Positions 35,168-46,716 are shown, counted from the stretch's first letter. The stretch is 64,000 bases of DNA from an uncultured Collinsella sp. (GCA_900757205.1 CAAENA010000056.1:62001-126000), one strand, 5' to 3'. Program-made: numbers and translations. The notes: a model not told the origin generated them from the letters alone.

Positions 35168-36550
35168 TTAGCTAAGCTCAGGCCAGTAACCCTTGTTGGC
35201 CTCGATCATGTCGTCGAGAACCTCCTTGGCGACCTTCATCGACGGCACGGTCTTGTTCAGCGTAAAGGCCTTGAGTGCCTTCTCGTACGAACCCTCGATC
35301 GTGGCCTCGACCACGAGCTTCTCGGAGTTCAGCTGCTGCATCATGAGGCCCTGCTGGAACAGCGGAATGTTGTCGCGGCTGATGACCTCGGGGCCGTTCT
35401 TGCCAATGTAGGCAGGCAGCTCGACCATAGCGTCGTAGGGCATGTTGGGGATAGCGCCCTTGTTCTCGCAAATGACCAGGAAGCGCTGCTTGGTGTCGTT
35501 CTTCAGAGCGATAGCCAGGTCGGCAATCCAGTCGCCGTGGCTGCCCGCATAGAACGTGCTCTCGTCGATCTCGCCGGTCTTCTCGTAGTGATCGATGCCG
35601 TCGAAGAGGTTCTTCTCGCGCGTTTCCTCAACCTCGTTAGCACGGGTGCGCTCGGGGTTGGAATGCTCGACGAACTCCTTCTGCTGCAGGTAGTAGTTCA
35701 GATACGTGTTGGGCAGGTACTCCGGGAAGCACTCCATGATCTCGTACTCGCCCTTCCAGACGTAGTACCAGCTGCCCTTGGTGTGACGGTTCTGCTCGGG
35801 ATGCTCGTCGGCGGTCTCCTCGGGCTTCTTTGCCATGAGCGAGCCCATGCCCTTGAGGTAGGAGTCGGGCAGCAGGATCTGGTGCTCCTTGATGTACTCG
35901 CGCAGCTGCGGCAGGACCTCCTCGCCCTTGTGGCGGATCGAGGTGAACCAACCGAAGTGGTTGAGGCCAAAGTAATCGTACTCGACATCCTTCTTGTCGA
36001 TATCGAGCGCGGCGCAAACCACGTCGATGATCGCGATCGGCATGTCGCAGATGTTGATGATGCGAGCGTTGGGACGCAGCACACGGCAGCCCTCGGAGAC
36101 GATGGCGGCAGGGTTGGAGTAGTTGAGAATCCAGTAGTCCTTCTTGGCGTACTTCTCAACGTCATCGATCAGCTCGACCATGGGGAAGATGGTGCGCATG
36201 CCGTAGGCAAGGCCGCCGCAACCGCAAGTCTCCTGACCCACGCAGCCGTGACGCAGCGGAATCTTCTCGTCCTGCTCGCGCATGGCGTAGCCGCCCACGC
36301 GCATCTGGGCAAACACGAAGCTCGCGTCGGTAAAAGCCGTCTCCTTGTCGGTGGTCACCGTGAGCTTGATGTCCAGGCCGAGGTCCTCGTGCAAAATCCA
36401 GTCCACGAGCACGCCGATCTTGCGCTGGCGCTCCTCGTTGATGTCGTACAGGCGAATCTCGTCAACGTCGAGCTCGTCCTTGCGCAGGGCGATGGACTTG
36501 ACGATGCCGGGGGTAAAGGTGGATCCGCCACCACACAGAGTAATGATCAT
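35168..36550 (-). CDS. GH4 6-phospho-alpha-glucosidase
   Basis: An NAD- and divalent-metal-dependent glycosidase of family GH4, 460 residues, hydrolysing 6-phospho-alpha-glucosides such as maltose-6-phosphate delivered by the PTS. The NAD loop is GGGSTFTPG at residues 7-15. The motif CDMP near residue 168 marks the alpha-specific branch (beta-specific members have CNVP) and its Cys binds the metal, together with the His of NHFGWF near residue 198. It is the last gene of the EIIA-antiterminator-EIICB operon, 3 nt after EIICB, and is followed by a hairpin. Confidence 0.92.
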   Translation of the reverse strand: MIITLCGGGSTFTPGIVKSIALRKDELDVDEIRLYDINEERQRKIGVLVDWILHEDLGLDIKLTVTTDKETAFTDASFVFAQMRVGGYAMREQDEKIPLRHGCVGQETCGCGGLAYGMRTIFPMVELIDDVEKYAKKDYWILNYSNPAAIVSEGCRVLRPNARIINICDMPIAIIDVVCAALDIDKKDVEYDYFGLNHFGWFTSIRHKGEEVLPQLREYIKEHQILLPDSYLKGMGSLMAKKPEETADEHPEQNRHTKGSWYYVWKGEYEIMECFPEYLPNTYLNYYLQQKEFVEHSNPERTRANEVEETREKNLFDGIDHYEKTGEIDESTFYAGSHGDWIADLAIALKNDTKQRFLVICENKGAIPNMPYDAMVELPAYIGKNGPEVISRDNIPLFQQGLMMQQLNSEKLVVEATIEGSYEKALKAFTLNKTVPSMKVAKEVLDDMIEANKGYWPELS

Positions 36551-36553
36551 TGT

Positions 36554-38170
36554 TTACTGCTCCTTCTCAATTGCGTTTTCGACCTTGTCGCGCATCTCGG
36601 CGACCTTCATGCCAAAGATGATCTGGATATTGTTGCCGTTGCGGTTGATGCCGCTGTTGGGCACGTGGTTGATGAGGTTCTCATCGATGAGGTCCGGGTT
36701 CTTAACGTTCACGCGAAGACGCGTAAAGCAGTTCTCGAGCTCCTCGATGTTGTCCTTGCCGCCAAGACCTGCGACCAGGTCGGCAATGCCCGCATCGACG
36801 CCCTCTGCGGGAGCCGCGGCAACAGCGCCCTGCTTCACCGCGACAGACGCGGCGGCCTCGCCCTCGGCAACGGACTCAGCAAGCTCGGACTCCTCCTCGC
36901 GACCAGGCGTGTGGAGGTTGAGCTTCTTAATAAGGAAGGTGAAGAGGAAGAAGTACAGAGCGGCGTTGACGACTCCAAGCACCAGCATAACCGGCCAGTT
37001 GGTCTTATCGACACCGAGAACCAGGTTGGAAACCACGATGTTGATGATGCCGCCTGCAGTCGAAGCGGGCACGGAGAGAACCTTGAGCAGAACCAGGAAG
37101 ATGCCGGAAAGAACCGAGTGAACGACAAAGAGCACGGGAGCGGCAAAGACAAAGAGGAAGTCCATGGGCTCGGTCACGCAGGAAAGCACGGCGGTGATGA
37201 TCAGCGGGATGATAACGGCCTTGGTCTTGTCCTTGTTCTGCTTGTAGGCGGTGAAGATAAAGGCGAGACCGATACCGATGTAGGGCCACAGGTTGTTGAA
37301 GGTGTAGCTGTTGAAGTAGGTGCTATCGGAGAAGGGCTGGCCCGTCATTGCCATCTCGGCAACACGGATGGGATAGGCGCCGGCGATAACCTGATCACCC
37401 AGCGTCAGGGTGCCACCCACATCGGAGAACTGGAACGGGGTGTAGATGAGGTGGTGCAGACCGGTGGGAACGAGCAGCTTGTTGAGCATGCCGTAGATAA
37501 ACAGACCGATGTTGCCCGACTCCTTAATGATGCCGGCAACGGAGGAGATGGCACCCTGAACCGGAGGCCAAACGATGCAGAAGCCAGCGCCCATGATCCA
37601 GGAGATGATGATCATGATCAGGAACGGGAAGCGAACGCCCGAGAACATCGAAAGAGCAATGGGGAACTGCTTGTTCGAGTACTTGTTGAACACGGCACCG
37701 GTGATGCAACCAAGAATGATGCCGCCAAACACGCCGGTATCGAGCACCTGAATGCCCATAACGGTGCTCTGGCCGGTTCCGGTAAGGCCGAGCATGCCGC
37801 TCGCCTCGGCAAGAGAGCCGGTGGCGTTGAGCACGATGTTGTTAGCCTGCAGGAACAGGAAGAACGACATCAGGGCGATCAGCGAAGCGTGGCCCTTGTT
37901 CTTCTTTGCCATGGCGCCGGCGATGCCCACGCAGAACAAAATCGAGAGGTTGTTGATGATAAACATCAGCGACTGATAGACAACGGCGCCCACAAGCTGG
38001 AACGGACCGGAGCCCAGCACAGGGATCACGGCGCAGATGGTCTTGTTGGTTAGAATGATGCCCACGATGAGCAGAATGCCGGCAACCGAGAGATACATCA
38101 TCGGCTGGACGATTGACTTCGCGAACACCTCCAACGGCGCTTTGAAATTGAACTTCTTTTTTGCGGTCAT
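36554..38170 (-). CDS. PTS alpha-glucoside transporter, EIICB
   Basis: A 538-residue PTS permease that imports and phosphorylates a sugar. The EIIC membrane domain (about 1-410) shows the glucose-superfamily pattern with GMLNKLLVPTGLHHLIYTPF and CVTEPMDFLFVFAAP. A low-complexity Glu/Ala linker leads to the EIIB domain with the phosphorylated cysteine in ENCFTRLRVNVK near residue 480. With a GH4 6-phospho-alpha-glucosidase next door the substrate is probably maltose or another alpha-glucoside. There is no fused EIIA; it is encoded by the separate gene upstream. The ATG at 38170 has GGAAGGGGAG 7 nt upstream; a TTG start further out is less likely. Confidence 0.93.
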   Translation of the reverse strand: MTAKKKFNFKAPLEVFAKSIVQPMMYLSVAGILLIVGIILTNKTICAVIPVLGSGPFQLVGAVVYQSLMFIINNLSILFCVGIAGAMAKKNKGHASLIALMSFFLFLQANNIVLNATGSLAEASGMLGLTGTGQSTVMGIQVLDTGVFGGIILGCITGAVFNKYSNKQFPIALSMFSGVRFPFLIMIIISWIMGAGFCIVWPPVQGAISSVAGIIKESGNIGLFIYGMLNKLLVPTGLHHLIYTPFQFSDVGGTLTLGDQVIAGAYPIRVAEMAMTGQPFSDSTYFNSYTFNNLWPYIGIGLAFIFTAYKQNKDKTKAVIIPLIITAVLSCVTEPMDFLFVFAAPVLFVVHSVLSGIFLVLLKVLSVPASTAGGIINIVVSNLVLGVDKTNWPVMLVLGVVNAALYFFLFTFLIKKLNLHTPGREEESELAESVAEGEAAASVAVKQGAVAAAPAEGVDAGIADLVAGLGGKDNIEELENCFTRLRVNVKNPDLIDENLINHVPNSGINRNGNNIQIIFGMKVAEMRDKVENAIEKEQ

Positions 38171-38269
38171 AGCGGTACTCCCCTTCCTTTTCCGCAAATT
38201 AAGACAGATGTGCCCTGGACAAGACCGTGAGCCTTGCCTTATATCAATCGATGTATGGGCACGTTATGC

Positions 38270-39124
38270 CTAGAGACCAGGTTCTCCAAGCAGGTTAACA
38301 ATGTGATATGCGAGATAACTCTTCTCGGCATCGGTAACGACAACGTTATAGGTAGACGACAAGTGGGCGGCTATGGCGTCCGCGCACGAGAATGCGCACG
38401 GATACGCCGTTTCATCGATTCGGAACAGCGCGTCGCCATTGATTTGCCCTGACGTGGGATCGAGCGCTCGCTGCGCGAAAAACTGCAGGTGACGAACGAA
38501 ACGCTCATAGGGCAGCGAGGTGTCATCGAGGGTCGTAGCATAGCGCTCGGAAACAATCGCAAGCACGTCGCGAACAAGCTGAACCGAGATGATGAGACGG
38601 TCGGAGCGTTGCGGCATGGTGGCGTTGACGATATGCAAGGTAATGAAACCCTGCTCCTCCTCGCTCATCTCGATACCCAGGTAGTCCTTGATAATCTGAA
38701 GGGCACGGCCCGCAAGCGCGTACTCCTTGCGATAGAACTGCTGGATCTCGAGCAGCAGCGGGTTCTCGCAGGGAACGCCCTTGCGCTCGCGCTCCAAAGC
38801 AAGGCTGATATGGTCTGCGAGAGCGATGAGGATCTTATCGTTGATGTCGACATTGAGCTCTCGACGAAGCATCTGAACGATATCCTCGGAAATCACGAGG
38901 TTGACGGTGGGGATGGACTCCAAAAGATGTGCCAAGCGGTCTATCGTACGCGAATCCTGAGAAGTTCCCTCCTGCAACGCGTAGGTCTTTTCGACCGATG
39001 CCTCGTCGATGGCATCGCCGGCATGACGGCCAAAGCAGAGGCCTCGACCGATGACGATGAGCTCGGAGCCATCGTCCGAAGTGACCATTGCGACGTTGTT
39101 GTTAAAAACTCGCTTGATAACCAC
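38270..39124 (-). CDS. BglG/LicT-family transcription antiterminator
   Basis: An RNA-binding antiterminator of about 284 residues controlling the PTS operon it sits in. The N-terminal CAT RNA-binding domain begins VIKRVFNNNVAMV and is followed by two PRD domains (about 65-170 and 175-284) whose conserved histidines (ADHISLAL, LHIVN, AYHIVN) are phosphorylated by PTS proteins. I place the start at the GTG at 39124, since family members begin two residues before the I.KV.NNN strand; GTG codons 9 and 12 nt earlier are alternatives and no start has a strong ribosome site. It lies between EIIA and EIICB genes. Confidence 0.9.
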   Translation of the reverse strand: MVIKRVFNNNVAMVTSDDGSELIVIGRGLCFGRHAGDAIDEASVEKTYALQEGTSQDSRTIDRLAHLLESIPTVNLVISEDIVQMLRRELNVDINDKILIALADHISLALERERKGVPCENPLLLEIQQFYRKEYALAGRALQIIKDYLGIEMSEEEQGFITLHIVNATMPQRSDRLIISVQLVRDVLAIVSERYATTLDDTSLPYERFVRHLQFFAQRALDPTSGQINGDALFRIDETAYPCAFSCADAIAAHLSSTYNVVVTDAEKSYLAYHIVNLLGEPGL

Positions 39125-39142
39125 GGTACCCACCACAAGAAT

Positions 39143-39655
39143 TTACTCGGAAAGCCAGATGACAGGCTCTTTAACAGCGACAGGGCCGGAAGCATGCTCG
39201 CGAAGAGTCGAGTTCTCCGAACGCTCGCACACGATAACGAAGACCGTAGGATCGAAACCGGCAGCGCGAACCACGTCGAAATCGACCTCGACGAGGGGCT
39301 GGCCCGCGTCAACGTGATCACCCTGGGCAACAAGCGCATGGAAGCCCTTGCCCTCAAGTTTAACAGTGTCGATTCCGATATGCAGCATCACCTGAGCAGA
39401 GCTGTCATCGGACATGATGCCCAGCGCGTGCTCAGTCGGAAACAGCGCCGCGACGGTGCCGGAAACAGGAGCGCACACCGTTCCCTCTTGGGGAACCACA
39501 GCAACGCCATCGCCCACTGCACGGCTGCTAAAAGCGGGGTCATTGGTTTTTTCTAGGTGAACAAGCTCGCCGGAAACAGGAGCGAGGATTTCGAACTCGG
39601 AGATTGCAGTCTTCTGCTCATCCGAACCGCCCATCAGGCGAGAAAAGAAACCCAT
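39143..39655 (-). CDS. PTS EIIA, glucose-type (Crr-like)
   Basis: A 170-residue cytoplasmic phosphocarrier that passes phosphate from HPr to EIIB. The fold signatures of glucose-type EIIA are present: ILAPVSGELVHLEKTNDPAF, GDGVAVVP, and the active-site LHIGIDTVKLEGKGF with H92 as the phosphorylated histidine and H76 as its partner. It is the first gene of the alpha-glucoside operon, with the antiterminator 18 nt downstream. I start at the ATG at 39655 (MGFFSRLMGG); the ATGs upstream in frame encode no conserved sequence. Confidence 0.93.
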   Translation of the reverse strand: MGFFSRLMGGSDEQKTAISEFEILAPVSGELVHLEKTNDPAFSSRAVGDGVAVVPQEGTVCAPVSGTVAALFPTEHALGIMSDDSSAQVMLHIGIDTVKLEGKGFHALVAQGDHVDAGQPLVEVDFDVVRAAGFDPTVFVIVCERSENSTLREHASGPVAVKEPVIWLSE

Positions 39656-39735
39656 GGTGGCATGTCCCTTCATAAATATAGCCCAACCAAAATCAAGCGA
39701 ATGCATCCATAGAGACACACCCGTTCAAAGACTTT

Positions 39736-39767
39736 GGTTAGGCCCACGTCCGAGGGACTCGGTAACC
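39736..39767 (-). promoter_or_regulatory. Leader hairpin of PTS operon, possible antiterminator target
   Basis: On the minus strand the leader can fold GGTTA-CCGAG-TCC-CTCGG...TAACC, placing GTTA 5' of a short stem, as in ribonucleic antiterminator targets of BglG/LicT proteins. It lies between the TACAAT box (39793-39798) and the EIIA gene. It is only partly like known RAT sequences, and no classical overlapping terminator was found. Confidence 0.3.
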
Positions 39768-39792
39768 TTCCGCATTTCTTTTTACGGGGATT

Positions 39793-39868
39793 ATTGTAGG
39801 CAACAGCAAAGCCAGAATAGTCATTATGACCGGTGAGCGGTATTTATTCTTCGATAAACGGTATTTAA
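39793..39868 (-). promoter_or_regulatory. PTS operon promoter region with tandem direct repeats
   Basis: A -10-like TACAAT (minus strand, 39793-39798) lacks a good -35. Upstream, CGGTATTTA occurs twice (plus-strand reading, 39838-39846 and 39859-39867), 21 bp apart, which is two helical turns. This position, about -50 to -80, suits a tandem activator site. Confidence 0.4.
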
Positions 39869-40687
39869 GCGGCGTTTGGATGCTCCTATAGCTCTGTCAG
39901 CCCTCGAGGACTCCATGCTGACGGGCGACATCGGTACCGACAAGATTCATATGCCCTCGGTGCTGTGCGCTCGCGTGTGAGTGCCTTCTTCCCGTCGGAT
40001 CCGCGCGCGGCGCGGAAAGAGCGCGGCGAACTTTGACGCATGGTACGGCCGGTCCGAGCGCCTTCCATATGATGCCTTTATGTCTTGCATAATTATGCTT
40101 GCGCCATGCATAAAAAGACGGGGGTATCCCTTCCCGTCCCAACGTACCCCCGCTTGGACCGTGCAAAAACCGGAGTATTCAGCATCGCAGTCCCCGTCGG
40201 CGACGCCGCGAATCGGGGAAGCCGCACGATCGGCGTCATTTTGGGGCCCGGCGCGACGCGAAACGTGTGATATTGCCGCGCCGGACCCCGTCCGCCAACC
40301 CAAATAGTCTGTCGAAGGATCTCGCTGGCCCAAAAAGACGCTTCCGGCGCGTATGCAGCCGCCCCAGCCTGCTGAATACTCCCAAAAATGCACGGTGCAC
40401 CCGGGGGACCCGTGCATGCCGTGAAAAAACACGCTCACATCCAAAAGAATGCGAGCGTGAAAGCCAGATGGCAGCAGGGGCGCCAGACGGCGGGCGGAAT
40501 CCCTGGCGCGTCCGCCCGGGCACCGCAGCCGCCGCGTGTCAGTGGGGAGCTTCATGTTCTCCGTCGATGCCAGAACCCCGCATACGCGAATCTCCAACTA
40601 AGCCGATAGCCCACATCTCTTGCCGCGACCGCCTCCGTGCATTTTCGTGAGGGGGCCGGCCCACCTCAAACCTGCGCCCACTAAAAA
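39869..40687. other. Long non-coding stretch between PTS operon and DEAD-box gene
   Basis: About 800 bp with no convincing gene. Open frames on the minus strand (up to 216 codons) lack ribosome sites and run through the repeat element at 40160-40394. A GC hairpin with GGGGGTA / TACCCCC arms (about 40120-40150) precedes that element. Confidence 0.55.
40160..40394. repeat. 235-bp intergenic element with 25-nt inverted ends (copy B)
   Basis: The ends at 40160-40184 and 40370-40394 match those of copy A (21695-21930) almost base for base, including CGTGCA, GGAGTATTCAGCA and the inverted TGCTGAATACTCCC. The total length differs by 1 bp, although most of the interior is different. The left flank carries GTACCCCCGCTTGGAC, close to the copy A flank. 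No transposase is inside. Confidence 0.7.
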
Positions 40688-40715
40688 GGACCCCGAGCAT
40701 AGTCTGCTCGGGGCC
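40683..40715 (-). terminator. Rho-independent terminator of DEAD-box helicase gene
   Basis: Read on the minus strand, GGCCCCGAGCA pairs with TGCTCGGGGTCC (one mismatch) and is followed by TTTTTAG, about 35 nt after the helicase stop codon. Confidence 0.85.
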
Positions 40716-40749
40716 CAAACTCATCTCGCCTTACCGCGCGACGCGTATG

Positions 40750-42999
<2,250 letters not shown>

Positions 43000-43260
43000 A
43001 TGTTGTTGTTCCTTATCTGCACGCGCGATGGACGCGGCATGCGGCCGCGCGGGCGTGCTTGGTAGTGCGCTAATACATACAAAAACGGGTGCGCACAGAG
43101 AGGACGTTGCTCAGCACGCTGGCGATCGCTTTGGCAGCCCTATCACGCGCCGTCCAGACGCAGCAGCTCTAAGCGATGGAGCAGATTCGCCGCGGGATAG
43201 TATACCCGTGCTTCGCATGCCCCCACGTAAACCACAGATGACGGGGCGGACGCGGCTGAT

Positions 43261-43319
43261 TGTCTCAATCTGTAACGGCTGCGGAGCAAAACCGGCCCCA
43301 AATGTTACAGAACAAGACA
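43261..43319. repeat. 59-nt palindromic element, single unit (array 1)
   Basis: One unit of the 59-nt family: a 17-nt arm (TGTCTCAATCTGTAACG), a 25-nt loop, and the inverted arm TGTTACAGAACAAGACA. It lies in the divergent region between the DEAD-box gene and the FHA gene. Its loop has AAAA in the middle, so the unit reads as inverted relative to those at 53-64 kb. Confidence 0.9.
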
Positions 43320-43497
43320 GAGAGGGATTACCGTCCAGTCCAAACCAAATCTCTCGGTCTTCCTGCAATTTCGAACATGTGGCCTATAATGTTGCTTTGG
43401 TTACGCTACATATTGCGCAGCCATTTAATACGTCGCCCACCGGGGGCCATTAATTCCTATCGCCTTATTGGCTAGGAAGCAATCAAAGGAGGTATCC

Positions 43498-44460
43498 GTG
43501 GCAGCAGAGACACCTTGCTCGGTCCTCTATAACGATATTCGCTCGTTCGGCGGTCTTAGACATCTCGAGATCGCCCGAATGCTCATCAATGGAAACTCTT
43601 ATCTCGGCAGTACCCTGCTCGAGAAATGCTCTTCCAACCGCTCGTATCTCACCCGTTACATCGTCCATCGCGAGCCTGACCAGTGCGCGCCCGCCATCTA
43701 CAGCGACTTTGCCGTCACCACGCTCAATCTTTCCGCGGCAATCTGCAGCAAGCTCGGCGGCGGCGAGTCCGCCTATCAGGCAATCGCCGAGCACTATCGC
43801 GGCCCGGCCGCCAACGAAATGATGTCGGCTCTCGCCAGCTACAAGCTGGACAGCCGCCTATATGCAAATGCCCTCAATCACATCGACAACTTTGACGGCA
43901 ATGCCGTGCGCGAGAAGAGTACGCTTTACCTTATGCTCTTTGTGGCAACGGGGGCGCTCGCCGATCCCGTTCAGGGCGTGGCCACCGTCGAGCGCTTTTG
44001 TGACAGCAAGACTGGCGGGCATTTTGGCACCACCGAGACCACCGTCGGCCGTAGTTTTTTGAGCAGCTTGGATCAGCCGCGCACCGTCGCCCCCAACCTC
44101 GGCTTGCTTAGGACGCACGCCGGAAACAGCGTTGACATGCAGATCCACCCCCTTACGCGTGACCCGCGCGGCACCGTGATTGGTTCTTTGCCCAAAACCT
44201 CGCCCAGCATCACCGATGTGGGCGCCGACGCATCGCGCGAGCATCTTCGCATTTGGCTTGAGGGTGGGCACTGGTACGCCCAGGGCCTTGGATCGACCAA
44301 CGGCACAGTGCTCGAATCGGGCGCGGGTGACGGCGATATTGTGATTGAGCCGCCGCGCGACCAACGCGAGCCTGGCAAGATCTATCCCCCGGTGAAAATC
44401 GAAAACAGCGACAGGCTCCATCTGGGTCTCTACACGACATTCCTTGTCATTGTGGACTAG
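43498..44460 (+). CDS. FHA-domain protein
   Basis: A 320-residue protein with a C-terminal forkhead-associated domain that binds phosphothreonine. The signature is GADASREHLRIWLEGG followed by GLGSTNGTVLESG (about residues 240-275); SREH and STNGT are the key phosphopeptide-contacting motifs. The N-terminal 180 residues are helical and unlike anything I recognise. A GTG at 43498 is the start because GGAGG lies 6 nt upstream; the ATG 30 nt earlier precedes this ribosome site. A Ser/Thr kinase gene follows on the same strand, its likely phosphorylating partner. Confidence 0.85.
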   Translation: MAAETPCSVLYNDIRSFGGLRHLEIARMLINGNSYLGSTLLEKCSSNRSYLTRYIVHREPDQCAPAIYSDFAVTTLNLSAAICSKLGGGESAYQAIAEHYRGPAANEMMSALASYKLDSRLYANALNHIDNFDGNAVREKSTLYLMLFVATGALADPVQGVATVERFCDSKTGGHFGTTETTVGRSFLSSLDQPRTVAPNLGLLRTHAGNSVDMQIHPLTRDPRGTVIGSLPKTSPSITDVGADASREHLRIWLEGGHWYAQGLGSTNGTVLESGAGDGDIVIEPPRDQREPGKIYPPVKIENSDRLHLGLYTTFLVIVD

Positions 44461-44463
44461 CGC

Positions 44464-44492
44464 GGACGGCGATCAAAAGACGGTCGCCGTCC
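44464..44492 (+). terminator. Hairpin between FHA and kinase genes
   Basis: A 9-bp stem GGACGGCGA / TCGCCGTCC followed by GTCTTTCGTCTTC lies 4 nt after the FHA stop. The T-run is interrupted, so it may be a partial terminator that lowers kinase expression; the kinase may also have its own promoter. Confidence 0.5.
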
Positions 44493-44631
44493 GTCTTTCG
44501 TCTTCTACCTTCTGCGTCGTAAACGACAATACTCAGCGGTATACGTGGGCAGTGCGGCTATCATAGTACTTTACCGATATCCGCACTGCTCGCGTATACG
44601 CGCGGCAACCCATGCCAGACAAAGGAACGCC

Positions 44632-46716
44632 ATGGATACTACCAATAGCGCCTATGGCGACAAACTCATCCGTCTTGACACGTTCGATACCGCCGTGGCG
44701 GTCGACCCCAGCGCCGAGGACGACGCCAAGCGACGGTTTATGACGCTTATTCTTCAGACTGCATACCGCGACGACGGCAATATCGGGCACGTGCTGCGCG
44801 CGACCAACACGAGCGGTGAGGTCTTTGCCGTCAAGCTACTCAAGGACAACGCCATCCTTTCCGGCCAAGCCCCCGACCGCTCCGCTGAGCAATCGGCAGC
44901 GCACCTGGCCAACACCGCCGCGCTGTTCGAGGAGTACCGTCATCTGTGTACCGTCTCGCACCTGCGCGGATTTCCGCGCGTCTATGGCTATGGATCGTGC
45001 GAGGACGACCCGCTCATCCTCATGGAGTGGGTCGAGGGAACATCGCTCAAGCAGGCGCTGCCCTTGCTTCCGCACGATGCCTCGGGCGGGCTAACCACCC
45101 AGATGGTGGCCGCCGTTGGAAACGCCGTGCTTCGCGCACTCCTGATGACCAAGGGTCTCGTTAATCCGGTCGTCCATCGCGACCTGTCGCCCGCCAATAT
45201 CATGTTCCGCACCACCAGCCGAACGCTCGAGCAGCAGATTGCCGATTGCTCCTTTGACCCCTGCCTCATCGACATGGGCTCCGCGACCATGGCTCTCGGC
45301 GACGACACGATCACCCGGCGCGCCGACATCTGGCGCTTTGCCACGCCCGCATACGCCGCGCCCGAAATGCTCACGCAAGATATCGAAGGCATCACGGCCC
45401 TTCGCCGTTCGCCGGCAATCGACGTCTATGCGCTTTCGAGCATTCTGTACCAGCTCTACAGCGGTCGCAAACCGTTTGACTTTGAGTCGACGGACGCCGC
45501 TGCAACCGGCTCGTTCTATCTCGTAAAGACCAAGACCAAGCCGGCACCGCTCGAGCCGCGATGCGAGGGCGATGAAGCGCTCGTCCAAATCATCATGAAA
45601 GGCATCTCGGTCGAACAGGGCGATCGCCCTACCGAGCAGCAGATGCTCGAGGTGCTCTCGGCATACCTCACCGACGCCGAATCCGAGGGCCGCGAAGGCA
45701 CAGGAGACGAGGCTGCAATTGATATCGATTCCGGCACGCACCTTAAGGTCGACGTCGCCGGCGAGCGAGCGCGAGAGATTCTGGAGCAGGCCCGGCACGA
45801 TGCCATGACCCGCCGCCGCTTTATTATCGGTGGCGTTGTCGCAGCCGTTGCGGGGCTCGGCGTTATCGGAGCCGCAACCCATGGCTTCGGCATCCCCGAC
45901 TACCTGGACGGCATCCGCGGTACGCTTGACGACTACACCTGGGATCAGCTGCAAGAGATTTCGCTCAAGATTAAGGCGGCGAAGAGCAACGCCGAAGCTC
46001 GCAAGATCGCCAAGCGTTATCATCTGCTCGACGACGACGGCCGTATTCCCTACCCGAGCACCAAGCGCGTTACGCTCACCAACGGGCTGGAGGTCGGGGC
46101 GCAACTCGTGGGCATTCTTCACGACGACCTGGCGGATACCAACGGCAAGGCCGGTCTGTCATTTATCTTTGACGCAGGTATTGCCGAGCGCGATGCCTCA
46201 GAGCACCCGCTCAACGGTGGCTGGGAAGACTGCGAGCTGCGCACATGGCTCGATGAGGACGGCATTAAGCTGCTTCCCAAGGAACTGCAATCGGTTATCA
46301 GTCCGGTCAAGAAGATCTCGAACAACGTCGGCGCCACCAAAAGCACTTCGTGCCTGAGCGAGCTGCCCGCGACCCTTTGGCTGCCCGCCATGGTCGAGCT
46401 CTGCGGCGGACAGGCGCCCAAGGACTTTAGCGAGGACTGCCATTACCTATCCGGCATCTACAACGGCGAGGGCAAGGAATACCAGCTGTTCCGCGAGCTT
46501 AAGGTGAGCCCCTTTACCACGAACAGCATGATGATTCGCCAGTGGAAGGGCAAGGATGTCTGTTGGTGGGAGCGTACGGCGAGCCCCGACACGTCGGAGA
46601 ACGAGGGCACGCTCTATATGAACCGCGTGGGCGACGACGGCGATGTCTTTAATTACGCCACGTCTGCAAGCAAGCCCGATAAACGGACCTGCGTGATTCC
46701 CGGATTCTGCATCTAG
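44632..46716 (+). CDS. Transmembrane Ser/Thr protein kinase with DUF6273-like ectodomain
   Basis: A 694-residue Hanks-type kinase. ATP lysine K68 lies in FAVKLLK, the catalytic loop is VVHRDLSPANIMF near residue 183, and the metal motif is DMG (not DFG) near residue 213, with APEM in the activation segment. One transmembrane helix (about 397-418, RRRFIIGGVVAAVAGLGVIG) follows. The extracellular part (about 500-694) looks like DUF6273: GWEDCELRTWLDEDG, LWLPAMVEL and CWWERTASPDT, a domain found on many Firmicute and actinobacterial surface proteins. It has no PASTA repeats. The ATG has AAAGGA upstream. It probably acts with the upstream FHA protein. Confidence 0.88.
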   Translation: MDTTNSAYGDKLIRLDTFDTAVAVDPSAEDDAKRRFMTLILQTAYRDDGNIGHVLRATNTSGEVFAVKLLKDNAILSGQAPDRSAEQSAAHLANTAALFEEYRHLCTVSHLRGFPRVYGYGSCEDDPLILMEWVEGTSLKQALPLLPHDASGGLTTQMVAAVGNAVLRALLMTKGLVNPVVHRDLSPANIMFRTTSRTLEQQIADCSFDPCLIDMGSATMALGDDTITRRADIWRFATPAYAAPEMLTQDIEGITALRRSPAIDVYALSSILYQLYSGRKPFDFESTDAAATGSFYLVKTKTKPAPLEPRCEGDEALVQIIMKGISVEQGDRPTEQQMLEVLSAYLTDAESEGREGTGDEAAIDIDSGTHLKVDVAGERAREILEQARHDAMTRRRFIIGGVVAAVAGLGVIGAATHGFGIPDYLDGIRGTLDDYTWDQLQEISLKIKAAKSNAEARKIAKRYHLLDDDGRIPYPSTKRVTLTNGLEVGAQLVGILHDDLADTNGKAGLSFIFDAGIAERDASEHPLNGGWEDCELRTWLDEDGIKLLPKELQSVISPVKKISNNVGATKSTSCLSELPATLWLPAMVELCGGQAPKDFSEDCHYLSGIYNGEGKEYQLFRELKVSPFTTNSMMIRQWKGKDVCWWERTASPDTSENEGTLYMNRVGDDGDVFNYATSASKPDKRTCVIPGFCI

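Noticed and set aside
35078..38053. A 991-codon open frame on the plus strand
   Set aside because: Exactly antisense to the EIICB and GH4 genes, which carry full catalytic motifs; its His/Asp/Leu/Val-rich product is a composition shadow.
39947..40597. A 216-codon minus-strand frame between the PTS operon and the helicase gene
   Set aside because: No ribosome site, no recognisable domain, and it runs through the repeat element at 40160-40394.
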